Below are positions 1 through 11,114 of a stretch of DNA of 64,000 bases, in pieces; within the stretch, counting starts at the first letter, position 1; each line of letters opens with the position of its first letter. The stretch spans positions 1,364,001 through 1,428,000 of the forward strand of contig OY752142.1 in assembly GCA_963573315.1 (NCBI GenBank). Direction: 5' to 3'. The notes below the pieces were generated by a model. The model searched no databases. It worked only from the letters and a program-made list of their open reading frames with translations, and had not been told where the DNA came from. Both the position numbers and the translations under genes were made by a program. This stretch comes from Entomortierella parvispora. Its lineage: Eukaryota > Mortierellomycota > Mortierellomycetes > Mortierellales > Mortierellaceae.

Positions 1-1901
1 ACCAGGCGAGACCTCAGGAAGAAAGCGCATGCGACCAGGTGGATCCAGGTTACCACCTCCCATCATGTCTATATCGAAGTCCATAGCCATATCGATGTCT
101 TCGTCTCCAGTATCGTGCAACGGAATGTAAAAGGATCCGGAAGAAGGATGATATTGTTGCTGTTGATGAAACTGCTGAAGTTGAAGTTGTTGTTGACGGT
201 GGCGGTGCTGTGCCAGAATTGTCCCTCCATAACTCATATTTCCTACGGCGTATGGATTGCTGCTGATTCCGTTCAGATTGCTGTGTGGAGCGTGAGTAGC
301 ACGAGAGAATGAGGTATGTTGGTGCAGACCGTAAGCCGAGGCGTGCCGAGGCATGGGATGAAATCCGCCGTTGGAGTGTCGGTAATTGCTAGCCAGCTGA
401 CCAGGATACGCTCTGCTACTCACAAAAGATCCTTGGTTGGGCAATAAAAAAGCCTGCGACATGGACAATGGAATCGCCGGTGGAGGCATGGACCCAGCGG
501 AGCGAGAAATGGATGGTGACCGCGATGCGTCGTAACCATCGCCCTGGCGACTCTCTGTATCGTCATAGTTGTTTCCGTCATATTCTTGAGTTCCTTCCGT
601 CCGCAGGGCAACATCAGGTGCAGTATTATTCTTTTTAAATTTCTTACTTTTTGTCGCACCATTGCCGCTGTCTGTCATGGTCTGGTCCTGTGGCTTGATC
701 TTTCGTTTCCGCACCTTGTTGGCGTCATGGATTCTGATGTGTTCCTTGAGCACGTCAGATCTTGAAAAATGTTTCCCACATCCTTCCTGAGGACAGGCGT
801 ATGGTCGTTCGCCACCGTGAGAGCGAACATGGCGAGCCAAGTGAGCCGAACGCGTGAAAGTCTTGTGACAGTTTGGCCAAGGACAATGATGCGATTTTTT
901 TGGCCGAGTAGGCTCTTCGCCACCATCCCCGTTATCGCCTTCTCCTTCTCCCTGTTCGTCCTCCTGGGGATCTTTTGGATCTTTTGTGCCTTGTTTTGTC
1001 CGTGCTGGTCCTTGCGACAAATCGAGACCTATCCAATTCAGGCGCACCAAGGGGATGGAAATTAGTTCGAGGATACACTCACACCGACATGTGATTGTTT
1101 TGACGGCGTACCTGCATTATGGTCGCTACTGTTGTCGCCACCGCTACCGCCGCTCGCACCAGTTTTATTTTCATTGTTACCAGAGCCAACATCTTTGGAA
1201 TGGCCGTTAGACAATAAGGTGAATCCAGGCGCCGCCGTTTCTGCTGAGCTCAAAGAGCTATCAGACAATGGTACACTGGGGGTTGTAGTAGATCTTGGGG
1301 ATGGCTCGGCAATCAAATCGCAGGAGGCTACAGAGTCGGACGTATCCATCGCTGGTATGCTGGATGTTGATGTGGCGGAAGATGATGGCAGGGATGTTAC
1401 CTGACCCGTGGCCGTGGTCGTCAGCAATGGTTGCGAAAAATCATTTGAGGTTTCTAGCCCAGTGGGTGTGATCGCTTCAGCGACGCCAGACGACTGAGCT
1501 TTCGTGCTGGGAGCACGAAGTGCAGAAGACCCTTTAACGCTCGTGTGGATGCGCGAATGACGAGTGAGCTCATCACTGCGGGAGAACCTCTTTGTGCAAC
1601 CAGGATGTTTGCACGCATGAGCCTTTTCCCCAGTGTGGGTCCGGATGTGTCGGTTTGAATGTTCAAGGCGATAAAAGGATTTGGGGCAGACAGGACATTG
1701 GTATGGCCGCTCAGGCGCGTCTGTCTGGTGGCATTGAAACGGCTTGGGTGCTTCGCCATTTGACGGGGGCGTTGGGGGCCGGGGTAGTGAGTATGGGGCA
1801 AGCGATAGAGGATTGGAGTGATCTGGAGCGGGACTTTGTGTAGAAAAGGTGGACGGTACTGAGGCTGTGCCGTTGGTCGGGGCCGCTAGAGAAGCCTCCA
1901 T
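1..1901 (-). CDS. C2H2 zinc-finger transcription factor, Mig1/CreA-like finger pair plus a second finger pair (3' end cut by window edge)
   Basis: Sequence-specific DNA-binding regulator, probably nuclear. The model starts at the ATG at 1901. Exon A is 1901-1112 and exon B 1028-1, joined by a GTACGC...ATAG intron with a CTAAT branch-like motif; exon B is still open at base 1. Fingers 1-2 (Cys69/72-His85/89 and Cys97/102-His115/119) carry the [16 protein letters not shown] and [17 protein letters not shown] pattern typical of Mig1/CreA carbon-catabolite repressors. Fingers 3-4 (Cys312/317-His330/334 and Cys342/347-His360/364) follow an acidic linker and are joined by a SHGGERPY linker. A Gln-rich tail follows. 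The frame also stays open upstream of 1901, but that part is low-complexity translation of GA repeats, so I chose the ATG just before the Ala/Pro/Ser-rich leader. Without the intron the first frame would stop at 1062 and give a two-finger protein. The Mig1-like DNA-binding call is firm; the carbon-repression role is inferred. Confidence 0.75.
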
Positions 1902-1948
1902 GGAGAGAGACAGTGTTTCGACAGGGAAAGGGATATATAAATATTTGT

Positions 1949-2052
1949 AGAGAGAGAGAGAGAGAGAGGGAGAGAGAGGAGAGAGAGAGGAGAGAGAGAG
2001 GAGAGAGAAGATAGATAGCTCGATAGATAGACAGATAGAGAGATGGAGAGCG
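1949..2052. repeat. GA / GATA microsatellite
   Basis: A long (GA)n tract with occasional GG interruptions passes into GATA units. It lies directly upstream of the C2H2 factor start codon, so it probably forms part of that gene's 5' leader or promoter. A further GAGAAA-rich block lies at about 2204-2239. It produces long false reading frames on the minus strand. Confidence 0.85.
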
Positions 2053-2434
2053 AGAGAGTAAGACGCAGAGGGGGGAATGAGAGTCGAATGGGAGGCACCT
2101 GCTGTCGAAAGAACAAGTCGATAGCACGATGCTAATAGAAGAGCGGATTGGGAAGAAAGGAAAGGAGGGGAAGGGTCTGGGGATGGAGATGGGCGGGGCA
2201 AGGAGGGGCGGAGAGAAAGAGAGAAAGAGAGAAAGAGGGGTCGCTGGGCAATAGAGTGCAGTAGATAGACTAGGGACACGATTGTGGGGAAGGAGAGGAG
2301 GGCAGGGAAGGAAGGCAAGGGGAGTGGGGATGGCTGATGATGGACGACTGATGATGGATGAAGGCGATGGAGTGGGCAGGCACAGAGCTGTTCTGGCTGT
2401 ATCTTGCAGGGCCGTGTGCCCCTGGCTGGATGGG

Positions 2435-2501
2435 TTGTTTGTTTGTTTGTTTGTTTGTTTGTTTGAATGCATGCCTGCTTGTTGGTTGGTTTGTTTGTTT
2501 G
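2435..2501. repeat. (GTTT)n microsatellite
   Basis: About seven perfect GTTT units (2435-2464) are followed, after a short GC-richer gap, by degenerate GGTT/GTTT units. It sits in the gap of about 880 bases between the two regulator genes. Nothing else gene-like is visible in 1902-2781. Confidence 0.85.
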
Positions 2502-2781
2502 CAACGAATGTGTGCAAGTGTGCCTGCCCATCCCATGGTGGTGGTTCCCCCACACAAACGCCATGCAAAAAAAGTGGGTCCCCTGCAAGCGACCCACTTT
2601 TTCCCGCTCTCGCCAAACTCCGCCCCGCCTTGTGTCACCGTCGGGTCCACTCACAGCGCGCCTCGGAGCTGAAAACACTGGGCCTCTGCTGGCAGAAAAG
2701 TGGGGACAGTCCCTGCATCGGCGTCACCTTCCTTTCATTTCTTTTTTTATTTCAACTTATTTTATTTTATTTTTTCAAAAT

Positions 2782-5700
2782 TCACTTTCCCTCTGTCGGT
2801 GGCTGTGGCTGTGGTTGCAGATGTGACCATAGCCGTGGCCGTTGTGGTGGCTGCAGTGGTGGCTCTGGATGTGACAAGTATTGATGTCGATGCGAGTGCT
2901 GTTGCTGGTACCCATTCTCGTGGTGGTGCTGAGGATGGTGGTGCTGAGGGGGGTGAAGACGTCCACGAGAATCATGTTCCTCATGTTCCTCATGACCACT
3001 AGGTTGTTGATAATGCTGTGAAAACCGGCGCTGGTTAGAGTACTGCTGCCCGGAAGCATTTTGGTCTGACATTATCATCATTGCCGGAGAGGGGGAGACC
3101 GGCTCTCCGGAAGGACTCCATCGCCTATAGCTCTCCGGCGTTGGAGTATCCAAGGCAAAGTTTCTACTCATTTGAAACGACGGCAGAGGCGGAGGCAGCG
3201 GTATTGACCTAATTATCTGCAATGGCGGCGGAGGGAGCGCAAAAGCGCGTTCTCCATCTTGTGCATATAAATCTCCTTGGAGTTGCTGATAATTACGAGT
3301 CGGCGACTCATAGATCCGCCCCAATCTTTCAAGCCTCGAGGATACGGCGCTGCTCCTCTCCAAACCGCCCCTACTTTCTGCTGCCTCCTGCTCCCAGAGT
3401 GGTCCATGATATTGTTCATGCTCGTCCTGGTGTTGTCTTTCGTTGAACCCACGTGACGAATTTGGGTGTACCCGAACTGGACGGTGGTCTGGGGGAGAAT
3501 ACGAACTGGACTTGATATTTTGTTTAAGCGTCGATGTGTTCGCAGAGATGTTATCATCATGCTCTAGTGATCTTGTGCGGTTGACGGGTAAGTTCAAGAA
3601 AGGATCAAAACTTGAGTTGCCCCCTGATTCGGCATGGTGTCTATAGTGCCCACTATGGTGGCCTAGGTCGAGTTGCTGTATATGCATTTTTGTCGATCGT
3701 GACATCTGATCTCCTTGATGCCATGTCGGACTTGGGGGAGAGCGAAGGCTGTCGCGCGCTGGAGCGGATTCCCTGCGATGAGATCGATTCTCATCGCGTT
3801 CAGATCGGGGTGGCACTGTCATTGCAGCAGAATCAGTGTCAAGAACAAGACCGGGGCTCTGGCTAGAGACCAAAGTTTGGGCAGGGAATGCAGCACACCT
3901 GGGCTCTGGTGAGTGAGATGTGGCGTGTTGAAATCGTGTGGACATGACTTGGTGCTGGTATTGAAAAATCATGCCTAGTTTGTTGGACCATTGCTTCCCT
4001 TCTGGTGGTAGTCCTAGATCAGTATCGGCAATACGTCCTCGTTCAGAAAATCCCAGAGGCATGTAACTTTGCCGGTTGTCTCCCAAGTCAGAGCGGGGTC
4101 CCTCGTGATGTTGATGGTGCCGCCCACGGACTTGAGAGGGTCGACCTTGACCACCTCTGTTTGGCTTTCGGTCTGGAGGGTACGGTCGACGACGAAGATC
4201 TCCACCCAACCTCTCTCCACTACTCTTGGCGACTTCTTGGAACGCAGCGCCAGCGTTCGCCACAGTATCAGTCACCTCGTTCCTAGGGCTCTTTTCTCTG
4301 AGCGAGATTTCTGCAGCGGCGTTGGGACCGGGTTTATTCATAGGCAACGCGGACGGCAGCAAGCAAGTGGATGGTCCATGGTCAAATTTATCATTCAAGA
4401 CAAGGTCACACTGGACTGAATCCATGGCGTCCATGACTCCCCCTTCCACAGTTGTTGAAGTTCTTGCCTTTCCCACGGGATAGGGGTCACTTCTCTCAGT
4501 AATGTCGGAGGTCCCGCCTTGAGTGGTCCGTGCCTCACCAACGTGGCTATTTTTCTTGTCGATGATCTCCTGAGGTGCATTTCCTGACAATGTCGATCGG
4601 TCGCTCATTATTACGTTCGAATCCTGACGTGCAGATATTTTGATCGTCCTATGACTGTTGTTCAGGGCTGAGGGAAATGTCGGGTTTACGGATCCTTTGG
4701 AAGCGCTACTTTCGATGACATCAAGGCCCATGATTTTTAAACTGGCGACATCTTCCATCGTAGGACCGTCACTGGATATTGCGATGTCGATGTCTTTACG
4801 AAGTTCAACGGGCTCATCCACTGTCGATGATGTTGCAGAGGTGACAACACGTGAAACTTCAGTTGAAATAGAGGATGCAAAATGATGTGGACTTTTTAGT
4901 GACAGCTGCCTCAATGAATGTGCTGTCGTATCGAGGGCCTGCATCTCGTTCACTCTCTTCCACAAACCAACTAAGCCAGAATCACTTCTCAGCAGTGAGC
5001 TGACAGGCAAGACTCTACTCCGTCCCGAAGACGATAAAGTTGAGGAGATGGAGGGAGCTCCAGATGAGCTCCATATCGGAGACACAGGGCAAGGCAGATT
5101 AGGCGTAGAGAGAAGGTCGGTGTTAGAATCCATTTCATGGACTCGATCACCAGCTACGTGACCATCATCCATTGAGTCAATGGTATTAACATGGCGCGCG
5201 CTTTGCGAGACGGGAGGAGTGACATAGGCGTGTAATTTGGACTGCATCGAATACAAATCCTGAATTACGTAGTAGAATCGCCCAGCCATGGCACAGTATG
5301 GATTCGCCTCTTTCATGAAATTCAGATGGTGGTTCAAGCATCGCTTTGCACTACGTGCAAGTTGTTCGTCTGGGGAGAATGCATTTGTAACGTGACTATA
5401 GAGAGATCAAGAGAATATAGTTAGTATACTATGAATAATAATAATGCCTTATAGACGGAAACCTCCAAAGCATACATTGTGGCTGTAGTAAAAACTGCAT
5501 AGGCAAACGTATGTCCCCGGTACTTGATGGTCTCCGCATCAAATTGCTCTATGATTTGGGATGCCTTTGTAGCTACATCCGTGCACTGAATAGATGAGCG
5601 ATGGTGGAACGTTGCATCAACCAGTTCCTCGAGAGCCAATATGGGACGATGTAGAAGAACCACAGTCATGTAGAACGTCAGAGCCATAAAAGTCGAATTT

Positions 5701-7282
5701 GAACTGAACGAGAGGCCTTTTCCTGGTGAGCCAGAGGGAGACAGCTCTGGCGGAACACTTTCAAGCCAGCTCGAAAGATCATCGTTCAAGATAGAGAATT
5801 CGGAATCGGGGTCGCTTGGCCGCTTGTCAGAATCCAAAGTGTATCCATTGATGTACCCTGACACCCTAGATAAGATTTCGGCCAGCCTGAAAACGTATCG
5901 CGCAGGCCCATAACCTCGAAATCTCCCAGGCTCGCGTAGACGACGGAGAATTCCTTCCCGATAGTAGTCCTGCAAAGCAGGCGAGATCGCCTCGCCTCTG
6001 TCGACCTCTTCCCAGTAGCTTTCATTCTCTTCTGACAGTTGCCTCGGTTGTCGATTAACCCACCAGTCTATATCCGACTCTGGGATGTTGAACTTGTAGT
6101 GCTTAGGCATAAGTACCGGAGGCATTCCAGCATTCGCTGCAGATATAATATCGGAGAGCACAACGGAATAAAACGACCGATACTTGACCTCAAACGCTAC
6201 ACGATCTGCCTCTGAACGAGGAACAGTTGTTTGAAGGTGTAATAACAACTCGAGCGACATCCTGCAAGCCAGTCCCTCAAATCTCCAGCCTCTTGCCCCA
6301 CGCGAGGCGGTGTATTCGAAAAAAGATACCAATAAAAGTGCATGAAGGTGATCGAGAGAGGCTTCGTCGATCAATTCTATGATCCTGTCCCTGACATATT
6401 TGGCGAAAGGCTCCCCCGAGAGGTATTGTGGGAACTTGGCGACCTGAGGATGATCTGAAAATCGAGCAGCGACAGCGAACATAGAGTTGAGTAGGATCGG
6501 ACTGACCGTTCCTCTTGAATATTCATCCAAGAATGATTGTGGGTCCAGGAATTCAAAGTCCTGGTAGCAATAGAGGAAAAATATCTGGATGAGGTGATCT
6601 GAGACCTCTTTGCTAGGCGTATCTTCTTGAATCGAATACTGTCTGAGCGGAGGTGAGGCGGGGATGATTTCGAGTGGCGACGACTCTGATATCGGATCCT
6701 GCAGTAGTGTCTGAACCGTCTGCCCTTTTGCTAAAAGCTTGACATCATCGCGCGCCGCTGAATTTGTATGTATTATCGGTGGTCTATCCACGGGCTCCGT
6801 ATTAATCGACTGGCCAGGTCCCTGATCCCGACCAAGGTCGCCATCAGACACTCTTCGTAGTTCGTATGGATCACGGGGTATTGGCCCCCGCTTCTTGTGA
6901 CGAATTAGGAAGGTGCAGGCGACATTGGCCTTCGCGCATTGAGAGCACTGAGGCTTAAGACTGTCTATGTCGAAGTGTTGCAAGGTCAGAATACAGTAAC
7001 GGAACGTCGGCCGCGCGGCAGTGACCTGAAGAGAAGAAAAGAGAGCAACGCGAGCAAGCGCGAGGCATAACACGGGAATATGATTCGATTTCGAGTTCGG
7101 GGACTCAAAAATTAACAAATAAAAAAGGAGTACAATGCTTACTTACCGCACTTTGTCCGTTTGATCCGGCAATAGTCACAAGCATGCGTTATTTTACGGC
7201 GTTTGTACATCGACAGGTAGTCTTCGTTTAAAGGCGGAGAGGCAGAGGGTCCTTTGTCGGCGGTCCGGCCTCCGTGGTGCAT
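2782..7282 (-). CDS. Zn(II)2Cys6 fungal transcription factor with Fungal_trans domain
   Basis: Three exons: 7282-7147, 6964-5476 and 5395-2782, totalling 1412 codons. The first intron splits the zinc cluster after Cys45. The joined motif has Cys35, 38, 45, 52, 55 and 62 (CX2CX6CX6CX2CX6C), with the basic RIKRTK loop and a Pro at position 50 as in Gal4-type DNA-binding domains. A basic HKKRGP segment follows, then a helical Fungal_trans-type regulatory region (about residues 165-480) with the usual hydrophobic SDHLIQIFFLYCYQDF start. The second junction (AT|GTATGC ... TATAG|T) restores a continuous HVTNAFSPDEQ segment, which supports the model. The last roughly 800 residues are low-complexity Ser/Pro/His/Gln-rich sequence, much longer than in most family members, and may be an activation domain. 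The target pathway cannot be told from sequence. Family very likely; specificity unknown. Confidence 0.85.
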
Positions 7283-7636
7283 CTGAAGGGTGCCTATTAA
7301 ACGTACGAGTAGGCGCAAATCAACCGATTTCTGCTAACGGCGTAAACACTGCGATATGTGCGATACAATATGTGGGCAAAAGACCGAGGGCGGAGGGGTA
7401 GGTGAGGGCAGGGTTGGTGGAATTGAACCGCACAAGGGAATGACACAATGAAATTAACAGGGTGAGTCAGACTGGATGGGAGACGTGGAATCCACAGGTC
7501 GTGATTCAGATGGACAGCAACAGGGCTGATGAACAGGTAGAGGAAAAGAGGATGGGGCGAGGAGATGGACTGCACAGTTCGAACGGTACCTGGATGCAGA
7601 CACGTGATATCGTGCTGTTTTGCACGATTGCTGGAT

Positions 7637-8513
7637 TTATTTTGAGCTAACCCAGTCCCCAAACTCTGCCACAGGGCCACCAAGAGAGTGTAACGACCCT
7701 GTAGAACTTGGCATATGTGCCGGAGGTGACGATGCGAGATTCTCCACCGAGTAGTTGACCTGGTTCAGACTCAGTCTATACAGCTTTTTAAACGTGCGAG
7801 CTTGATCAAACAACAGTTGTCTTGCACTCGGAGACGGCGACGGAGAAGAATAAAGCGAGCGAATAGTATTTCCGCCATTATTGCCATTGTTAACCCCATT
7901 CACATCCGACTCCAGTCCTTGAGGGCCTTGATCGGATGCCCTTGATGTCGAAGGTGTCTGGCGGTGTAAGACATCCATTGCCTGGTTGAGTGCGGTCATG
8001 ATACCATTCTTCTGTTGTAAACATACCAAATCACTGGTGTCAGCGCCTCGTTCCAGGTCTTGTTCACACGACAGCAAGCCAGGAGCGAGGTCGGAAGTCA
8101 TAGAAGCCAAGTCTATGGCCTTGCTCCCAAAGTGGGAGATACCGGCCGACCATCGCGACGATCTCAGGGAGATTTAGGGGATTGGTAGCTTCCATTTTGA
8201 GGCTCAACTATAGATTTCTGTTACGGCAGCTTCGAATGCGTTTGGGTTTCGGGGGTGTGTGCGGCTTTTTAAGGACGAGTTCAGCGCAGACGCAGCGCAT
8301 CGCAATTGTTCATGAAGTACATACCAACTTGTCGACAAGTGATTTGAAATCACTCTGCAGATTTCGAACACGGACAAGAGATGGCGAATAGTTGATGTTT
8401 GGGCGGCGACTCAGCAAATCAGGAAAGCGTTGGGCAACAGTGGCAAGGAGCTTGGCTTTATGTCCCGCGCCGAGCTGTGTCCGTTTCAATCCAGTCCTGC
8501 AGTTCCTCGCCAA
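7637..8513 (-). other. Unresolved open frames around the F-box relic
   Basis: Two open frames flank or overlap the F-box relic. The one at 8513-8327 reads a plausible helical segment (AGHKAKLLATVAQRFPDLL) ending at a GTATGT donor. The one at 8110-7637 reads a Ser/Asn-rich protein ending EFGDWVSSK. They could be exons of one unrecognised gene, but I could not find an acceptor that joins them convincingly: the only phase-matched choice is a weak AAG. The second frame overlaps the F-box signal in another frame. I assign no function. The spacer 7283-7636 shows nothing else. Confidence 0.3.
8027..8195 (-). pseudogene. F-box protein fragment with frameshift
   Basis: An ATG at 8195 in a good context opens NPLNLPEIVAMVGRYLPLWE, the typical start of Mortierella-type F-box proteins. 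About 35 codons later this frame hits a stop. The expected continuation (LLACCRVNKTWNEALTPVIW, the end of the F-box) is present in another frame from about 8094 to 8027 and is followed by GTATGT or readthrough to a nearby stop. One base appears to be missing near 8080-8095. No LRR body follows downstream. F-box proteins recruit substrates to SCF ubiquitin ligases; this copy looks dead or truncated. An assembly error is the alternative explanation. Confidence 0.5.
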
Positions 8514-9035
8514 GTACCTGTCATCGTATTCGCATTCGCATCTGGATAAACAACAAAATAGGTCAACTGTCGCTTTCTATGGTGCCGGTCCTGTAGTAGC
8601 AACAGTCTTTCGTCCTTGGCCCTTGGCTTCTTGGCTTCCTTGGCCCTTTCGCCTTTTACGTGGATCGTTTGCTCGCGTCAATTGTTTGTTCGCGTCCGTA
8701 GCTTGCTCGCTTCCGTTACTGCCCAAGTTGGCTTCTTCCATCCTTACATCACACGTTGCCGCAGAATAATCTCACAAGGATCCTCACCTTCAGTCCCTCT
8801 CTTGCCATTCAAACCACACTTTGACATGAGATGTGTCCGAAATTGTTGTTATCCTCTTACAATCTTCGACTCTTGATGGCTGTAGTCCTTTGACTTTGGG
8901 AGCATTTGCAAATCGACATGAATTTCGACTTCTAAAAAGCAGAGCCTAGGATCTCCGCGGAAGTAATAAGGACCACTCCTACCGTAGGCACAACCACCAC
9001 GTGATACAAAACCGCGACCACGTTTATTACGTTTT
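8514..9035. other. Intergenic spacer, no gene seen
   Basis: Between the unresolved frames and the 3' end of the COA1-like gene. Only short random frames and pyrimidine-rich sequence are visible on either strand. Confidence 0.5.
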
Positions 9036-9671
9036 TCAAGAGCTCAGTTCCGGAAGCAAGGTGTGCTCCCCAAGAGCCACACATGTCCCGTCTGGCATAG
9101 TCAGCGTAAAGTCGGTTGTGATCCATTGCTTGGCAGGCCTGACAGCCACGAAATGAACCCGACCCTCGGCCTTGCTGCCCTTGACTTGAAACTCAATATC
9201 GACACGGCCTTTCAAATGAGCCACGGTTCCAGAGATCCAGGGCCAACCTTTGTTGGTGAAATCGATATCGTCTCCTAACAGCTCTTGAGCTTTAGTGTCA
9301 AACTTGACATTGAATAACGTGCCCCGGACGATACTAGTGCCCTGACGTTGGTGGTTGGCAGCTACAGCGACTGATCCAGCCCAGAAAGAAACACCAAGAA
9401 CTCCCAACAAAATGTATAATGGTGTCCGGTTCTTCACAGAGGGCAGCGATGTGGTCTGGGATTCGAAGGCAGGGCTGTGGCGGGACTGGTTAAGAGAAGA
9501 GGTACTTTTGAAACTTGGGTTGGAGGTGAACTTTGAAGAGGTTGCTGTAGACGGGCTGGAGGTATAAGATCTGAGTTGAAGGCGGGAGAATGTTGGAGTT
9601 GCTTTCTGTGTGTTAGTTCTAAGAGACTTGGCCAAGATGCCCGAAGCGAAGGAAGTGGATGTGCATGCCAT
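9036..9671 (-). CDS. COA1: Cytochrome c oxidase assembly protein Coa1-like
   Basis: Single exon of 211 codons. Coa1-family proteins sit in the mitochondrial inner membrane and help early assembly of cytochrome oxidase with Mss51 and Cox14. I chose the ATG at 9671 because it opens a Ser/Thr/Arg-rich, acid-free leader typical of a mitochondrial presequence; an upstream in-frame ATG at 9857 would overlap the neighbouring gene's promoter. One transmembrane helix is visible (PLYILLGVLGVSFWAGSVAVA), followed by a soluble domain with the family pattern LGDDIDF...WPWISGT...GRVDIEFQVKGSKAEGRV and a closing LTMPDG. The gene is head-to-head with ATP11, separated by 189 bases. Family assignment is from motif recognition, not a search. 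Confidence 0.75.
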   Translation of the reverse strand: MACTSTSFASGILAKSLRTNTQKATPTFSRLQLRSYTSSPSTATSSKFTSNPSFKSTSSLNQSRHSPAFESQTTSLPSVKNRTPLYILLGVLGVSFWAGSVAVAANHQRQGTSIVRGTLFNVKFDTKAQELLGDDIDFTNKGWPWISGTVAHLKGRVDIEFQVKGSKAEGRVHFVAVRPAKQWITTDFTLTMPDGTCVALGEHTLLPELSS

Positions 9672-9860
9672 TGTCGGATTGTGAGATTGTGGAAGGAGCG
9701 AGATGCGGGCAATTTGGAAGGGTGCAAGCATCGGAACCTTGAAGCGTTCGCAAACGTGGCTTGCCTCGGGCGGCGAAAATAGTGACTGCCCATCCGATGC
9801 AATCGTGCCCTGAAAGAAGAATGGCATGAAGCTCCTGTTCTTTGTTCCAATTCTCACACC
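9672..9860. promoter_or_regulatory. Short shared divergent promoter COA1 / ATP11
   Basis: Only 189 bases separate the two start codons, so both transcripts must start from this interval. No clear TATA box is seen. Both products act in building respiratory-chain or ATP-synthase complexes, so joint control is plausible but inferred. Confidence 0.6.
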
Positions 9861-11034
9861 ATGGCCGCCACCTTCCGTTCTTTTTTTACAGCTTCATCAC
9901 GCATCGCCTCTCTTGCGCCGGCCCGCATTGCACCAGTCCCTCCTTTCAAGTCTGCCGCGCATTCTCGCATCTTCGTTAGATCAAAACATGTCGATTACAC
10001 CGAGAAATATGCCGAAAAACTGAAGCAAAGAGCCCAACAGTAAATCTGGTTGCAGGGACAACATCGCCTGAATTCGTTCTGTTGTGCTCTCCATTGACAT
10101 AACATTATTGTATTGTCTTCAACAATAGAGAAGGCGTCAAAACTGTGGATGAGCTGAAGGCGAAGATCCTGCCTGCGACTCAGACTGCTTTCAAAAAGCC
10201 TTCGTCTTTGGAGACTTCCCCTGTCAATGACGAGCAAAAAGAAGGAAAGACGGCCGACAACAGGTCAAGGCCACAGGCGAAGACAGAAAAGTCCTCAGAG
10301 TCGGGTTCTAATCCAGTAAGTGGCAAGCGTGCAACATCGACTCTGGTTCTCTTTTTTTGAACTTCGTTACTAACTGAAGTTTGGTTGGTGTGCTGCAGTC
10401 CCTGGACAAGATCATGAAGTTGGATCTGATCAAGGATCTGGATGCCGAATCCATTGGAAAGATCTGGATTCAAAAACATCTTGGTCAGGAAGATACTATC
10501 TCGGCTGTTGTCCCTGGCGAAACCTACAAAAAGATGCTGAAGCGATCCAAGGAGTACCCTCTCGTGAGTTTAGATCTCTTGAGGTCTTTCTGCCCAGAGT
10601 GTTGAATTCACATGATTGTTAACTGATTTTTTGTTGCTGTTGTTTTTTTGTGTGTGCCTTGTTTCTTTCAGTTCCTTCTCCCGCTTTCTCATGGAGATGG
10701 CGTCGAATTCTACCTCCTCCAGTTCGCGTTCCATCAAGTAATCTTCACGTCGCTCCTAGAGTACAAAACCCATGGCGAGAATGCACGACCATACCTCACT
10801 TTGACTCATTACCCAGAACTTATCGACGACAAGGGAATTGTGCTCATGAATGGCTCCGTTACGACCAATCCTAAAGTCTTGACAGTTGATCAGGCACAGA
10901 TCTTGATTTTTGGTCTGCAACAGTACTATGTTTCAGACCATCCCGAGAAAGTCAGCCTCCTCCATGACTTCCATAAGAATCCAGAGAAGTTTTCTCATGA
11001 ACGACTGATTGCTCTGACTGAAATTTCTGGTTAG
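9861..11034 (+). CDS. ATP11: ATP synthase F1 assembly factor Atp11
   Basis: Atp11 is a mitochondrial chaperone that binds the free F1 beta subunit during assembly of the F1 hexamer. Four exons: 9861-10039, 10129-10315, 10399-10563 and 10672-11034, joined in frame to 297 codons. The start opens a presequence rich in Arg, Ser and Ala (MAATFRSFFTASSRIASLAP). Next come the conserved YAEKLKQRAQQEGVKTVDEL segment, a Lys/Ser/Pro-rich spacer, SLDKIMKLDLIKDLDAESI, and the core with HGDGVEFYLLQFAFHQ, YLTLTHYPELIDDKGIVLMN and DQAQILIFGLQQYY. Introns are 82-108 bases. It converges on transketolase with only 80 bases between stops. High confidence. Confidence 0.93.
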
Positions 11035-11114
11035 ATAGACCCTCAAAATTTTTTATATAATTTTTATATACAACGATAAATGCAAATGGGAGATCGTATA
11101 ACAGCATCTATGAT

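Noticed and set aside
1902-2678. Upstream extension of the C2H2 frame and an overlapping 301-codon frame
   Set aside because: The translation is low-complexity Ser/Leu/Pro made from GA and GTTT repeats; no domain, and the position fits a 5' leader.
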